Of a DNA stretch of 64,000 bases, positions 23,995 through 37,400 are shown piece by piece. A program made the translations under genes and the position numbers. Positions within the stretch are counted from its first letter, which is position 1. Every line of letters starts with the position of its first letter. The notes under the pieces are model-generated. The model had not been told where the DNA came from, made no database searches, and saw only the letters and a list, made by a program, of their open reading frames with translations. Source of the stretch: Oscheius tipulae (taxonomy: Eukaryota; Nematoda; Chromadorea; Rhabditida; Rhabditidae); contig JASJZH010000006.1 in assembly GCA_037178975.1 (NCBI GenBank), forward strand, positions 9,920,001 through 9,984,000, given 5' to 3'.

Positions 23995-26900
23995 TCAGTT
24001 GCGGATCCATCGTCCGGTCGGCTGCGAATTCTGAGAGTTGACCATGTTGGGGGAGTAACCGTTACCGCCCTGCGGTCGAGAAACTTCCATACCGGCTATG
24101 CCCTGAAATTTGATGCTCACACTCATTATGAAACTTTAAGTACCTGAACTTGAGCACCATAGGGTCCACTATTGTCAGGTTTATAAGCACTGTGAGAATC
24201 CACTGCTCGATAGGGATTGTTCATAGCCTGAGCCTGAAGACTAGCCAGAATGCTGTCACCCTAAACTCTGTATATTTTCAGCTTAGAGCGATACTAACAG
24301 CTCGAGAAGGCGGATGTACCACATCACTACTGTAACCTCCAGCTCCGGCTAAAGTTGTCGGATTTTGGAAACCGTTTGGATGCTGCGAATTCAGTTCCTG
24401 TGCCATATGACCAGAGCGTCCAAGCATTTGTTGTGGATTGGTTGGAACACTCGCTTGCTGCCCCACATGATGTTGACCATCCAGATTGCTGATCTGTCCC
24501 GGGTAGCCTTGTACTCTGAAACCGAAATTTTCAATGTGTATGTTGTCCACTTACACAGGAGCGGGATTAACTCCAGTCATTTGGTTAACTTGCGCATTAA
24601 CGTTGCTACCAGGATACCCAGTTCCTGTGGAACCATACTGTTGAGAGTTGTACTGCTGGGACTGTCCATTCATTACGGATCCCATAACTCCACCGGTCTG
24701 CTGACCGTAACTGTTGATTCCACCAGGTGGATTACTGTAGGCAGAGGGGAAAGCCTGTCCGGGGCTCACTTGTCCATTAATAGTGGGTCCCTATTTTCAA
24801 ATGTTAAAAATTGGATCAAGGTACCGTCTGGTAGAGAGTATTCCCAGTATTCTCGTTCACCCCATGCTGATTTATCACTCCAGTCACACCGGTATCAGGC
24901 TGCTGTGGGTAGTTCTGGTTTGACGGCTGCCCCATATTGTTGACCATATTTCCGAAAAGTCCTGGCTGACCGTTACTGCTAAAAAGACAACATTTAACGG
25001 AGGTCGAGTGGTTATACCCAAACACTGAAGTCCTGACACCCTGAGCAACATTTTGAAGGGTGTTACCGATGTTTCCAAGGCTCCCAGCGATGGCTTGACC
25101 GGTTTGATTTAAGACATTTTGCATGCCACCTAAAAAGACGAATAAGCGACTGTACGCAGAGTATTGTGGAAAAACTAGGAACTTCGTGATGGGACCCCAA
25201 AATTGTTAAGTTCGTAATTTGTACTAAATCGGTCCCGTAACGAAAATCCTAAAGACCTACGTGGTATAGAAAGTGGAATCCATTTGCTCTCTCCGTTAGG
25301 ACCGCCATAAGAAGGAGTGAGATGCACGCGATTGCGATAGTAGCTCTCAAAATCCCTTTGATTCTGAAATACTGTCTCACCCATAAAGCTTGTTTCCTAC
25401 CTGATCAATCGAATTAGCTTGAGCATAGGACCTCCACTCCGGTACAAACAAGTAGAAACAGTCTCTTCTCATCACATTGAGGTAGTTATTGCCAGTATCC
25501 CTCGCAATTCCATAGTCCGGTAGGCAGAAATCATAACAATCCGAGCATTTCCTTGTCTGTTGGTCGATTGAGGTCTGATCCAGTTGGATCCATCTGGCTC
25601 CCTCACACTCTTTGATGGGCGGGTTAAAGACGGGGGGTGTGGTCATCGGAGAAGGAATCCATGTCCAGGTTTCTTGCCAGCCAGTGGTCATGTGATTGTG
25701 CTAAAAAATGGATGGGCAGTCAGTGAAAGACTGACGATACCGATTTCGTTGCGCTGGCAGCTTTTCTCATGGCTGTTGAATCTTGTAGGTTGTTTCGATC
25801 GAGAGGAATCACGAAACACGCCAGGCTCCGCCCGTTGCTTTTCAAAGACTCATCGATGATAACCACTTTGTTCTGAAATATTTTCAATTAGTTTGGCTAT
25901 CAATACTGTTCGAAAACCTATGAAAGTCAGGCAGAATCTTATCATTTAAAGCCTTATGCAAGTACCTAACGCTCAGTGAAGATAGATCAAATTATGTCTA
26001 AAAATTTCGAAGAGTATTGTCATATGTAAGGTTTTGTCCACGTATCAATGTTTGGCTGTATCTGAGCATTTGATGCTTACAATGGGCCTCGTGGTGAATA
26101 AAATCTACAAGACAGACTTGGTACCGTTGAAGCCACTCTACAGTCTCTAAATGAAAACACGTACCGTTTTGAAATCGTAGTAGCTGATGTAATTTCCTTT
26201 AAATGGGAGAGCTCCCTGCAGTTGGAATTTCACCTGAAAACGATCATTTAGCCCATTAGAAACTGTCTACCTGATCATCTTTCGCTGACATTTGCAGGTT
26301 ACTCGACTGGTTCTGGCCCTGGCTGACCATGCTCGGTGGGTACATTTGGAAGGTGAGTCTCTGAAAGGTTCAAAACTAAAAGTTTCCGACATATATCTAC
26401 GTCTGGTGCTGGTAGGACTTGAGAAAGTACTATAGCTATGATGGCACCGACAACACCGGTCAGTATGAGAAGGAGACAGCATAGTCCGACCATGGGCCTG
26501 CAGCATCTGAACCAAGAATTAGAAGAAATATCAAAAACAAACTTTTTCTTCCACTCCTGCAGACGATTGCGTTTGGTTTTAGTATAGAGTGTTTTAGGTG
26601 GAATGGTGGATCCGGGCATAGGTGACATGGCCACAGATGGTGCTTTGGAAGGGCCACGGGATATGGGTGGCAGCGAGCCGGCTGGTCTCACATTCAGATG
26701 AGATGGGTCAGCCAGTACGGGCAGTGAGCCTCGGGGCTGAAAATCCAGTTTGACAGGAGAACTCTTGGAGCAGACCACAAATTGTCTGAAGACCTCAGTG
26801 GTTTGGAAATCTGAGGCCACTGAGCTGGCTGAGGAGAGGGACTGAAAGGTCGAGTACATATAAGTTTTGTGATTAGTTTACCGGCTGCTTGAATGGCGTG

Positions 26901-27204
26901 GTTACTTTGGGATAGCAGTTAACTTTGTGCTTAGTAAGATTCTCGTCCGATTCGACCAAATTCGTCCAGCTGTTGCGCCTCTTGCCGATACCGGCTAAAT
27001 TATGAAATGTTGTGTCGTGGGTGTCGGGTATCTCTCACCCGAACTGGCAGAGTATTGACTCCATGTGTCCGTGTCCATTATTACTGTGCTACGGTAACTT
27101 GGAGGAGGCACTAAAAATTGTTAACTTTGTGATTTTGGCTTACAAAACTTACCGTTTAGTTTTTTAGGCTCGTGGTCGAGTGAAGGCAAGCCGGGACGGC
27201 TCAT
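23995..27204 (-). CDS. BRICHOS-like type II membrane protein with Q/N/G/P-rich tail
   Basis: About 15 exons from the ATG at 27204 (MSRPGLPSLDHEPKK; TTGCTTCAG acceptor just upstream) to the stop at 23995. The order is: a Ser/Pro-rich cytoplasmic region (about 180 residues), a Cys-rich basic juxtamembrane motif and one transmembrane helix (VGLCCLLLILTGVVGAIIAI), then an extracellular part. This begins RLTFQMYPPS and contains FQLQGALPFKGNYISYYDFK, NKVVIIDE and LACFVIPLDRNNLQ, which match the BRICHOS pattern (YDF, short spacer, C-Y/F-V-I-P-L-D/N). A conserved-looking cysteine cluster KCSDCYDFCLPDYG follows, with EWRSYAQANSIDQ. The last six exons (25,130-23,995) are low complexity, rich in Gln, Asn, Gly, Pro and Ser. 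BRICHOS domains act as intramolecular chaperones for aggregation-prone segments, which fits that tail. A 36-nt in-frame piece before the helix (GTTTGT to TTCAG) looks like an intron. Confidence 0.72.
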
Positions 27205-29242
27205 CCTCAAAAAGCTGAAGCAATCAGTCGAAGATGACCACTGACTAAATGAGCTTATTTGCTCGAAGGAGAGCTTGAGAAAGAGTCGTCAACAGAATAC
27301 ACTGATCAGGGTCAACGAGTGACTGTCGGAGGGGAGCCCTCCGCTCAAGCAAACGGACAGATTGGAACACAATGCCGCCGGCGATGTAAGCCGCTTGTGA
27401 CCTGACTAATTGAAGTTGTTCTGTTACTAAGAAGGGGAAGGGAAGAATGAGAGAACTGAGACTATTGTCCAACGGCTCTCTATGGCCGAGAGATGAGGAG
27501 GCTCGTGTTTGTTTGTGTACTCCAGCTGCACTCAGCATAACACGTCCGAGCCTCTTCTCAACATGGCTCCAAGGAAAAAAAAGTGCGGGCTCGGAAAAAG
27601 GTCTTTGTTGGAGATGAAACGAGTGACAACGATTCTAGCCCCCACTTAAAGCAAAACTGTTTTCTTATAAATTTAGAGAGCTCGGTGTGCTGTTAAGAAG
27701 TACGAATATAGAAGGCACAATGTAAGGACAGGAAAATGAAAAATATTTCTGACAGATGGGTTGGATATTATATAAGCGCTGGCAGCAGGTGACCGCAGGT
27801 AGTCAGTTGTATACTGACCGCAGACCCCATATGCAAATATTTGGAGGAGGCAAGGCTGTCCGAGGGAGGCTTCCGCGCATTCGGCTCGAGAGCGTTAGAT
27901 TAAGGTGGAAGACAGTGTCGTACAGTCAAGTCATTCTCCTTGACGAATGGATTAAGACACCTATATGAGGAGAAGAAGATATGAAGGAATATAAATAGTC
28001 GAACTATATAAAGTTTTTGTGTTCATAATACAGACCAAAACAATATAATATGGCTTTAAAGCTTACTCAAGAAAATTGACCCTTCACTCAAGTATTCTAA
28101 AAAACCAATACTCTATTGTAGTATTCATCCTCAACAGTCTAACTGCTTCAATTCCCAAGTTCTCTTTAAAAACTTGCTGAACTTGACCATGAGTGATTTG
28201 AATGCTTACGAAAACAGTGTCGCGCAGCTGTTTACACGAATCTCCATCGATTTTATGGTGCGATCTCTCACTGTTCGGCTCGAGTTTTCTGCTTCTTCTC
28301 GTAGATCTGCTCTCCCGGCAAGTTTGACTCGGTAGATCTAGTTACACTTCTAACTTCTTTCGTACTGCGTTTTCTGCAATCGTGTTTTCTTGACGAACTT
28401 TGGCCACTCCATAATGTTTGAGTAAGATAACTGCCTCAAAGTCTCGCACATTATTTCACACACGATGTCCCCTGTGAACCATTGGGTTAGGCAGTATGTC
28501 AGCTTAACCTTGTACTTGGGCAACTCGACTCGACATGATCCATGAGCTGACTCGACGTGTACCTCGAGTTCGACTTGACTCCACTCGGGTCGGCTCCAGG
28601 ACTCACAGAGTCGAGATTTTCGACTCGACACCCAAGTATACTTAACACACGATTCACCTATCGGCTTATGTTTGCAATCTTTCATTGGTCTCAATCGCTC
28701 TTTCAAACCAGACTTGCGAAACCGTTGTTACTCATATGTTTAGCAACGACTGTTTCCTCCTCCTCATTTTGCCCGCCGGCTTCTCCTCGGTTAATTACCG
28801 CTAGCACTCTCCAGTTTTCACTCTTTGACGGGATTTCCTTTATTTTCGAAGTCTATTAAATGCCCCTCACTAGTGTCACATCGGCTTTTGTACCGATATC
28901 GAAAACTTTTCAATAATAAAAGCATGTTTTTCCGTCATTCGAAGGAAGTCTCAGTGCTAAATCTCTCAAACTCATCAAAACCAACCAAATGGATTGACGG
29001 GCACTAACTCTTTATTCATGCCCCTAGTTTTGGCTGCTTCCATTGAGAGATAACGCTAACTGAAAAAAAGGCTCTTCAAACTGCGATTTCTTTCCCTCTG
29101 ATCGATGTCTGCGTTATGCGCTGTTCTCGCACGTAAGACCGTTTTTCGGAAAAAAAATTTTAATCAGCTCATTTTTACACTACGGGAAATTCTTTACCCT
29201 CTGTTCTTTTTATCTTTACTTCTATAATACTTGTTTAGGTTA
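27205..29242. other. Divergent intergenic region
   Basis: Upstream region shared head-to-head by the BRICHOS-like gene (minus) and the small multi-pass membrane protein (plus). Around 28,520-28,640 the heptamer GACTCGA and related ACTCGAC/GTCGAG words recur many times, making a degenerate CTCGA-rich patch. Open frames here lack splice sites and family similarity. Confidence 0.45.
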
Positions 29243-29966
29243 ATGTTCTCGAGTCAGACGATGCCGAAAGAAAAAGCGAGCGAGGCATTGCAAAGAAGAA
29301 TGGATTTGACATCAATGTTGAGATACAGTGAGAATGAGGGCCAGGAAGGAAGAAAGGTAGAGAGACAGAGAGATCAGAGTACTCAAAATTTTTTCTGGAA
29401 GTAGAGACGCGGTGCCTTTCTACAGATACAGACTGTTTTTAAGGAAACCAGTCACAGATTTATTTTTAGTACGCCGCTCTGCACTTGGCTCTGTCCTTCC
29501 TCTGCTCGTGGTACGCCACTGTCATGCGCCTCACCATCATCGATCCTATCCTTTCCATCAATAAGGTATGAATAATGCTTTGATTTACTTAGGTTTGGAC
29601 AGCAGGACATTACTACACCAGACTGTCGCTTGCTGGCTTAGCTTCACCGCCTACACCGCTGTCATGGTGGCCGTGCTGGGTGTTACCACACAGTATCAAT
29701 TCTCCACCCTCTTCTTATTCACCCTCGGTTCGGCCGCTTATACTGTCGATGTTGCTTACTGCGTCACGTTGTTTTTCAATCAGGACTACGCCCTCGGGGC
29801 TTTCTCGTGTGATAGCTCATTCACTGAGTCTGCTTTCAGGCAGAGATGCATTTGCCCTTTGGAAACGATAGCATCAATTTGTGATAGCAGAGACCGTAAT
29901 CCTAACATCAATGTTGAGAATAATTCTGGTGCCCGTACCATCATCATCGAAACGGGCGACAATTAG
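29243..29966 (+). CDS. Small multi-pass membrane protein, unknown function
   Basis: The start ATG at 29243 (MFSSQTMPKEKASEA) lies 4 bases after TTGTTTAG, a probable trans-splice acceptor. Exons are 29243-29356, 29470-29565 and 29622-29966, the last possibly losing a 33-nt in-frame intron GTGTGA to TTTCAG. The product has a charged N-terminus of 38 residues, then three hydrophobic segments: ALHLALSFLCSWYATVM, TVACWLSFTAYTAVMVAVLG, and FSTLFLFTLGSAAYTVDVAY. A hydrophilic Asn-rich C-terminus ends TIIIETGDN. The third exon boundary was chosen (CACCAG acceptor) because it alone keeps the transmembrane frame. No family recognised. AATAAA lies at 30134-30139. The first intron contains a GAGACAGAGAGATCAG repeat piece. 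Confidence 0.6.
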
Positions 29967-31465
29967 ACTTCCGTCACCGTCGCCGACAACATCAAGCTTG
30001 GCGACGAAGATTGAGCAATCTGTTCTAATATTAATTTTTATTATCTTGTGTTCTCAATTTATAGCTTTTTATGCCAAGAGATATCCATGCCGTTCACCTG
30101 CGGCTTTAATTTCTCTGTATGTCTTTCTGAAAAAATAAACTTGATACTCGAAACAAAAGGTATGACAAGATGGGTCTTACTAAGTCAATGTAGAGTTTTG
30201 GATACTTTGGCGGTAGATTTGACTTGGACTTTCTTCTACCAAGATCAAAACTAGATTAAGTAAATATTAAGTGTATCTATCGAAAACAACGGTACCGAAT
30301 TCAACGGAGGCAAATTCAAACAAGAAGATACAATGACCACAAAATGACAGTTATAAGTTGTAGTGTGATTTTCGTTGGTATGCAAAATTTAGATCCCTAA
30401 CCAAAAAAATCCCCTTCTAACCCTATAGGACAACGTGATCCACATGCTATAGATCACTTTTTGATGTATTGTTAGACTCATCCTCTAGTTCAAGGGTTGC
30501 CAACCGCTGACGTTTTTATGCGTTGCAGCCGGGTGGGACAGCTGACCATGTGTAGTCGGCTAATGGTGGTGACTTCCTGACAGCCTTGTTACATTTCTTT
30601 GTTCGTTTAGTTTTTCAAGACTTTCCGGGCGTTCTAATGCGTTTTCTTCACTATCAAGATGGTTGTTTATCAAGAGCGAACATGCACATCGCTTTCTCGG
30701 CGAGACGGAGAGAGACAAAACGAACAACTGTTTTCCGCACGCAGTGCTCAAGATATTGGCCGGTTATGCGTCTTTTTGTGGCCAGTTTTCATGTCTCGTC
30801 CCGTTGAAATTTCATACCGCGATACCGCCTTCCGTGTATAACACGGGTGTATTCTATTTGAGCATTGGCTCAAGTAGGTGGATGAATAGAGACGCGCGCT
30901 GTTTATTATGCTCGGCAGGCTTCTAATCTCAGACCTTTACTACCTTCTTTACCTTCTGTCCATTGCTGCTGCTGTTGCTGCTTCTGGTCACAGCAGGGCA
31001 GGTCAGCAGCGCCTGTCGCTCATTCATCACTGTGTACGTACTTGGCTGTCCTCATTTACTAGTCGCATCCCGGTTTGTAATACCTGATTTTGTCCATATT
31101 CTTTGTCTTTCTCTCCCTCTGTTAGTCTTCGAGCGCGCCAAAATTTTCATTGTTTCTGGCCGCCATCTGCGAAAGTCGTTACTGACCTCACTTCGCGCCA
31201 CTTCTTTACTCAAGTTCTTTTAGTCTCTGTCTCTCTGTCTCTCTGTCTCTCTGTCTCTCTGTCTCTCTGTCTCTCTGTCTCTCTGTCTCTCTGTCTCTCT
31301 GTCTCTCTGTCTCTCTGTCTCTCTGTCTCTCTGTCTCTCTGTCTCTCTGTCTCTCTGTCTCTCTGTCTCTCTGTCTCTCTGTCTCTCTGTCTCTCTGTCT
31401 TATTCTTTTCATGCTCAGTTGAGCTTTTGCAGTTAGATGTATCCCAAAGTTTACTTGTTTTCAGT
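29967..31465. other. Intergenic and outron region of the coiled-coil gene
   Basis: Holds the 3' UTR of the small membrane protein (AATAAA at 30134) and the region upstream of the first exon of the coiled-coil gene, ending in the 178-bp octamer microsatellite at 31223-31400. I see no further gene. Confidence 0.45.
31223..31400. repeat. Perfect (GTCTCTCT)n microsatellite, about 22 copies
   Basis: Near-perfect tandem array of an 8-bp unit, GTCTCTCT, over 178 bp. It lies 66 bp upstream of the first coding exon of the coiled-coil gene, before its TTTCAG trans-splice acceptor. Because 8 is not a multiple of 3, every frame is open through it and repeats SLCLSV-like peptides, so the long ORF across it is an artefact. 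Confidence 0.95.
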
Positions 31466-34400
31466 ATGCACTATGAACCAAAAGTCAGTACCGGGTCCTT
31501 AAGAGAGAAGCTGATTGTACGATCATCTTCAAGACGATCTTCAATGAGAAACACCATTTCGCGGGCTTTGAAAAATACTTTTGGAATTGGAGACAAAAAT
31601 GACGACTTTAAACTCACATCTTCGAGGGAGAGTCTTCCTACAACCTCTAGTATTCAACCTTCTTCATCTTCGGAAGGAAGCACAAGCTACTTCACCACAC
31701 AAAGTTCGGGTTTCTGCAGTATGACACATCTCCCTCCGCCCGTGCAAAAGAAGTCCACCCATTATGCGTCAAGTCTTATGTCACAGAGCATGTACGAACC
31801 GCGAAGCAGCTCCAGTCCAAAAGATGTCTTTCGTCGGCATGGGAGTAGATCATCGGCTTTTCCCGTCTACGAAGATTTTGATGATTCTCAGTCGATAGTC
31901 TCAACAGCCTCAACCAGCCGATTCATTACGGCGCATCCTCGACGGGTCAAGAAGCACTGTCTTCACTCTTTTCTTCTCTCACCAGGTGGGCCTTTCTTCT
32001 CATGACCCGTTTTGAAAATTTGGGTGAATAAAAGGGACATGGACAAAAACTGATGAGAATGTAACAAATCCTCGATTATTACAATTCAACAGCTATTGCT
32101 TTGAAGAGAAATATCAAATATTTTGGATAGCAGTCTTTCGAATCACGAACGTTGTATGGTTATAAAGGTAGTGTCACAAATACTGGTTATCAGATTTGAA
32201 CTATCCAAGACATATGATCGTTTCGAAATACTGATGTAAAGTTATAGTTAGTTTTGGGTTCAAGTTGAAACATATTTGGCGGTTCGGCTTTCATGAAAAC
32301 AGTCTTACTAGTGTTAAAAAAATTGCGTGAGTTTTGCAAAAAGCTGTACATGCCTTAACAGTTTGCTAGAAACGAACATTAGAGCGAGAGTGAGATCATC
32401 AAAGTAGGGAAAGAACCCAACTGTGTGCCAAACCTACCTCACACTTGCCGTCAGTTGGCTGGGCAGAAGTTTAAAGTCTCCTGCTTCTTATCTACTGGTT
32501 CATGAGCTGTCGTCGCCTCGAGAGCGAGCTTTCCATTATGAGCTGCTGACAAATGGTCACTCATAAACGGGCAGCCCTCTGTGCTGAGGGGCTTTTTGAG
32601 AAGCGGCTGCGGGTTCACCTCCTCCCTCTCGCCAGCGTTCAAGTGTTCCGTGTTCCCGCCAACCGATGTAGTGCTTCTTCTAGGGCCGACTGCAATTCAC
32701 ACTGTTTGCCGATGAGCATCTTCAAGCGGAGTAGGTTGCATTTCCTGTACAGGTCACCGTCAACTTTGCTAGCCCTAGCTGCCAATTACTGTCAGCTGAT
32801 AAGATATCTCCATAAGTAGTCAGACATCCCATAGCCAAAAGATCCGAATTTCTACAGCATTTTATCGTGTAACCGCATCGGTAGCCGTCGGCGATCCGTC
32901 TGCGCACCCTCTTTATTCAGTCTATACCACGCACCTGCTGGCCATTTGGGGTCGGAGTTGCCTCATGGCCTGACCCTGCGCGCGTGGCTCCCGTCCACCA
33001 ACCACCACCGGCACATTATGCTCTGCTCTAATTTTATGGGGCTCATTTTTCCTGGAGGTAGGTTCGAGCTCTTTTAGAGATGTGTATATTTTGTAACACC
33101 TAAAATTTCGTTTATATACAAATTTTCGAGTCTTGGTACCCAATCTTTGGCTCAAAACTAAAGCCCAGTTTTGGGCACAATAAACAGTGCAATTATCACT
33201 CAGTTATCAATTACCATTTTTTCATGCATATTTTAAGGTCTAGGTTTTCAATTATCTCAGGCTCAAATTGAGGCTGATTTGAATATTTTGGCTGTTTTTC
33301 CGGGCGAATCTCCTTGAAACAGGTAAAAATGCCAGCCAAGTCACACTAAAAAAGTCACTCTGTCATTCACGCAAATTTTAAGGTCCAGATTCCTAAAAAA
33401 TCATGGTTTAATTTATAGATATTTCTGGAAAATGTGAAGCAGATTTTTAAGCAGTCTAAGTAGTCACCTATTTCCTGTCGTTTATGCAAATTTCAAGGTC
33501 CTTGACTCCTAATGATTTACGGCTCATTGTTTGCGCAAACGGGCGCTTTATCACTCCCTACTGGCCCCCTATAATGACCATTCGGTAGGTTTACAGCTAC
33601 TTTTTGAATCAATTTTTCACATGATCGCAATCAATTAGAAGGGCACAATAGCCGCCGGGAAAACTTTCGATTGATTTTGTACAGACGCGCATGTTCGGCG
33701 GCGAATCACCGCGTCGAACCCGCTCTCGTACTCCGAGTAAGTTCATAACTTTTTGGACAATTTCCTCCTTTATTGCTAAGATCCCACCTCCTAGGCCCTT
33801 TTTTTATCTGATCGGATAAAGACGGATCACTTTGCGCATGTTATCTGACCTCGATCGTAAAAAGCGACCAAGAGGGTTGAAATTCTGTTGGTGGCGGGAA
33901 TTTTTTTTTTTTAGGGGAAACAACACGAATTGTGTTTTTTGTTTCACATGAGCATCAACTGTTGAGTGCTCTCGGCAGTGTTTTGAGGCTGGGGGCAATA
34001 ACTCACCTGCCCTCTGTCTCAGAGCTATCGCTTCTTTTCGCCTCCTGCCTGGATGTAGCAACTATTATTGTGCTGCCTAGCGGAAGGATAGTCTGACAGT
34101 AACAGACGAAAAAAACCAAAACGAACGATGTGTCTTCTCTGTGTTGGAGAAACTATTTATTGCGCTATTTATAGTACTTTGAGTGGTGGGTAGATACTTA
34201 TAGTCCTTTGAAAACTGACACAGCTATCAAGTGTCATTCTTTTTTACAGTAACAACGTGCTTTCATGTCCAGATACCATTAAAGCGAGCCTAAGGCGCCG
34301 TTTGAATTTTCCGCGCATTCCTTTTTCCAAAAATTTTTAGAGAAAGTCAGAGAGATTGAGAAACAGAGTGACAGAGAGACAGATAGACTATTTTAGGAAA

Positions 34401-37400
34401 GCTGGCTAGCCTTTGTCTCGCCTCGCCTAACAGTAAAAATGTTTTTAGTTGGACTATATCAGAGCTGTTGACCAAACACTGTTACATAGTTAAGTTCAAA
34501 ATCTTCCAAGTTCTTGTAGTTAGCAACCGTCTGTTTGGACAGCTGTTTTACAGTTACAAGGTACTTCCACAATGGCAGTGTTTATAGAAGTATCAAATGT
34601 GTGAAAGATATCAAGGCTGTTGACCAAACACTGTTACATATTCTGACAAACCTCCTTCTATTTCAGTCCGACTGCGGAAGCGCGAAGTCACGAACACTGA
34701 CGCCGTAGAAGCCGGGTTTGTGCCGCCATCTGCCGTTCCTCGATGTCACTCTACCAATTCGCTTGCTTTCAACGGATCCCAGTTTCAGGTATCCTGTCAT
34801 CAAATGACTAATATTGATTTTTCAGCCCAAATCACTTTCCTATAGTCAAGATGTTTTGCCTCTTCCGCCTTCAAGTCCCAGGCATAATAGTGCCCAAAGA
34901 GCGAGTAGGCACAATGACATGAGGAGTATTTCGACTAATGGTAAACTTTTTACGAACTCTTACCATTTTTGGACTTTAGAAGTCCATTACCGCCCGGGAG
35001 TCGAGTACTTCGACGAGATGATAGGATCTGAAAGTCGTCTTTGTCGGATGAGTGCATCTCCCATTACGTAAGTATTCATTTAAGATGATCTGCCAGACTC
35101 CGTTTCCGTTTTATAAGCATTATTTGCAAAGCAAAGACAGCTCGGAGACGGCCTTATATGTCTCGCGACTGACTTGTGTGTTCCTAGTGGCTTAATTCTC
35201 CTATTGCGGCCAATTAGGGGTTTCAGAGTCGGAGAGAGGGGGGTGGCTCTTCTTTCCTTCCCCTCTCCCGTGACCACTACCTTAGTCTCTTTATTTTCCA
35301 ATCTTCATCATCGTGCGTCTCGCTCTCTTTCCGTGGCGGACGATCAATTCCAGCTGCTCCTCCTGGCATTCAAATGTCGACACACCCATTCTTTACCTTT
35401 TATATGGATTTTTTTACTGCCAGAGTCCATTTATCTTCCGGCTCCTTCGAATCTCCTGCTGTTGACCCAGGGCACGGGGCCATGCGTTCGTCGTAATTAG
35501 GCTCGATTGATGCGTAGCCCTACTTAGTGTAACTACTGTCTTTAGCCTATTCTTCCGTTTCTCTTACTCATGTTTGGATCCTCAAAATGGGCTTATGTGG
35601 TCCTTGGGCAGGAGGTTAACATCTGTCTCGCGTTAAGCATGCATTTCCGAGACTGCCTGAACGCTCATAAAGAAGAACATCTTGGCAATCAGAAACACTA
35701 TGTCGCATTTGAATCATGGTTTAACAAACTTCCTTATGATCAATGTTTCCAAGTACGAGACTTCAAAACTGTCGATGATTTGAGTTGTAGCGGACGTTGT
35801 CAATGCTTTTAGAGAGTTTAAACAGGATTTATGTGAGTATATTAAGCTATGATAGCTACCAGTTGGTGATTCTGCAAATCAGAAACACTGTCGCCTTTGA
35901 CCCATTGTTTACAATTCATCCTTGAGCCCCATCCTAATGCCCCTTATAAGCCGTATTTGTCTTCTTCTTCTCACGACCTTACTCACCCTTTTTCGTCCAT
36001 AATCGGTAGACATAGCATGTCCATGCTGAAGGCGTCCTATCCACAGTACGAGGATGACGAGTCATCGCTCTTTGTTGTGTCAGACAGCGAACTCTCAGAC
36101 GTATGCTCGGCTATATACAGGTTTGCCTTCGTTTTTGGTTTGTTTTCCTCGCGACGCATTATAAACCACAGGGAGATGTAATATGATCCTCGTGGGTCTG
36201 GACAATGGCCGGAGGCCACTGGGCCCATCTTTTCAGTCGATTGTTTTTGATTTTTGTGGAGAGTTTTCAGTCTTGAATCAATGATGCCTAGCAAATATAG
36301 CACTTTCTGTATGAATAGAGTTCCCCTTAACGCTAGTGCCAAGCATATTGTTGACCAGTATGCCAAGTTTTATGTCTTTATTGCAGGTCCCGGAGGCGTT
36401 TATTAGTACCAGTGCCTGTTCACAATTCACCGGCTCTGGGCTGCCAAGAGATGCGACATCCGTCTTCATCCAGCAAAAAAGTGAGTTTGTATTTTGACAC
36501 AAGCTCCCTCCTCAAGTAGCATGGAACACTGATAAACACAAAAGCGGGCCTCCGTAAAGGAGATTTCGAGGCTTGGGCAAACAAAAGAGCGTCTTGACTC
36601 TGGGGCGCCAGTCCCCGAATATGTGTTAGGAACGCCAAATTGTGTCGACCCCTTCCAGATGGTCCACATATGTGAGAACCCTTGCTATCCTAAATGCTGT
36701 CATAATATGTATTAATCGTTTGTTTTTGCAATTAGAAGAAACATGGCCCTGTGTTCCACAACCACGCGGTCTGTTCCCGCGACGCGTCAACAGTCATTCA
36801 CTACCACACACACACACACATGCATTGTATTGATTCTTAGTCTGATCACAACCACCTGACCCTTACATATATCCACTTAACTTGAAATCCTCCCCCCGGT
36901 TGCGGACAATCCCGGCCACAGCTAATTACGGGACGACCTTCCTTGAGGTCGCGCCAATTGTCCGTGACCATGTCTTTCTCTCTCACTGGTCTGAACCATG
37001 CCCAAATCATCTGTTTACAGCCTCCATTGAAAAGAGGCGCTTTGCGCTGGAGCAAGGCGTGCAACGCCTCTCTCTTCTCTTCTTTTCACGAGAGGAATGT
37101 GAAACTTTTTTGCTCGTTTTGACACTCTTGAAAGGCGGTTCTCTCAAAGCACGAGAAGAGCGAAACGAAAAGAGAGAGACACTTCGGCCCTGTCAGCAGC
37201 CCCCCGTAAGGAAGGAAGCTTTCTCTCGGTCCGAAGGATTAGTGGATCCACACGCCCAGCTTTTGCAGGCAACCGCACATGGTCATCGTCTCTCACGTAC
37301 ATATGTCCTTGTCGTCTATATGTCGAGGCACATTTGCATACATTCATAATTCTGCCACACACGCCCGCATTTTGACATTTTACGTCTGCTTAATCCAATT

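Noticed and set aside
24365..24943. 192-codon plus-strand open frame
   Set aside because: Antisense to the Q/N-rich exons of the BRICHOS-like gene; those exons have consistent phase and splice sites, this frame has neither family nor splice support.
28350..28706. 118-codon minus-strand open frame
   Set aside because: Lies over the degenerate CTCGA-rich patch; composition follows the repeat and there are no splice signals or motifs.
31223..31400. Possible CRISPR-like array
   Set aside because: Pure 8-bp tandem repeat with no spacers, in a eukaryotic genome.
31103..31465. Long open frame through the octamer microsatellite, reading SLCLSV repeats
   Set aside because: An 8-bp repeat without stops is open in every frame. 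The coding exon starts at the ATG after the TTTCAG at 31459-31464.
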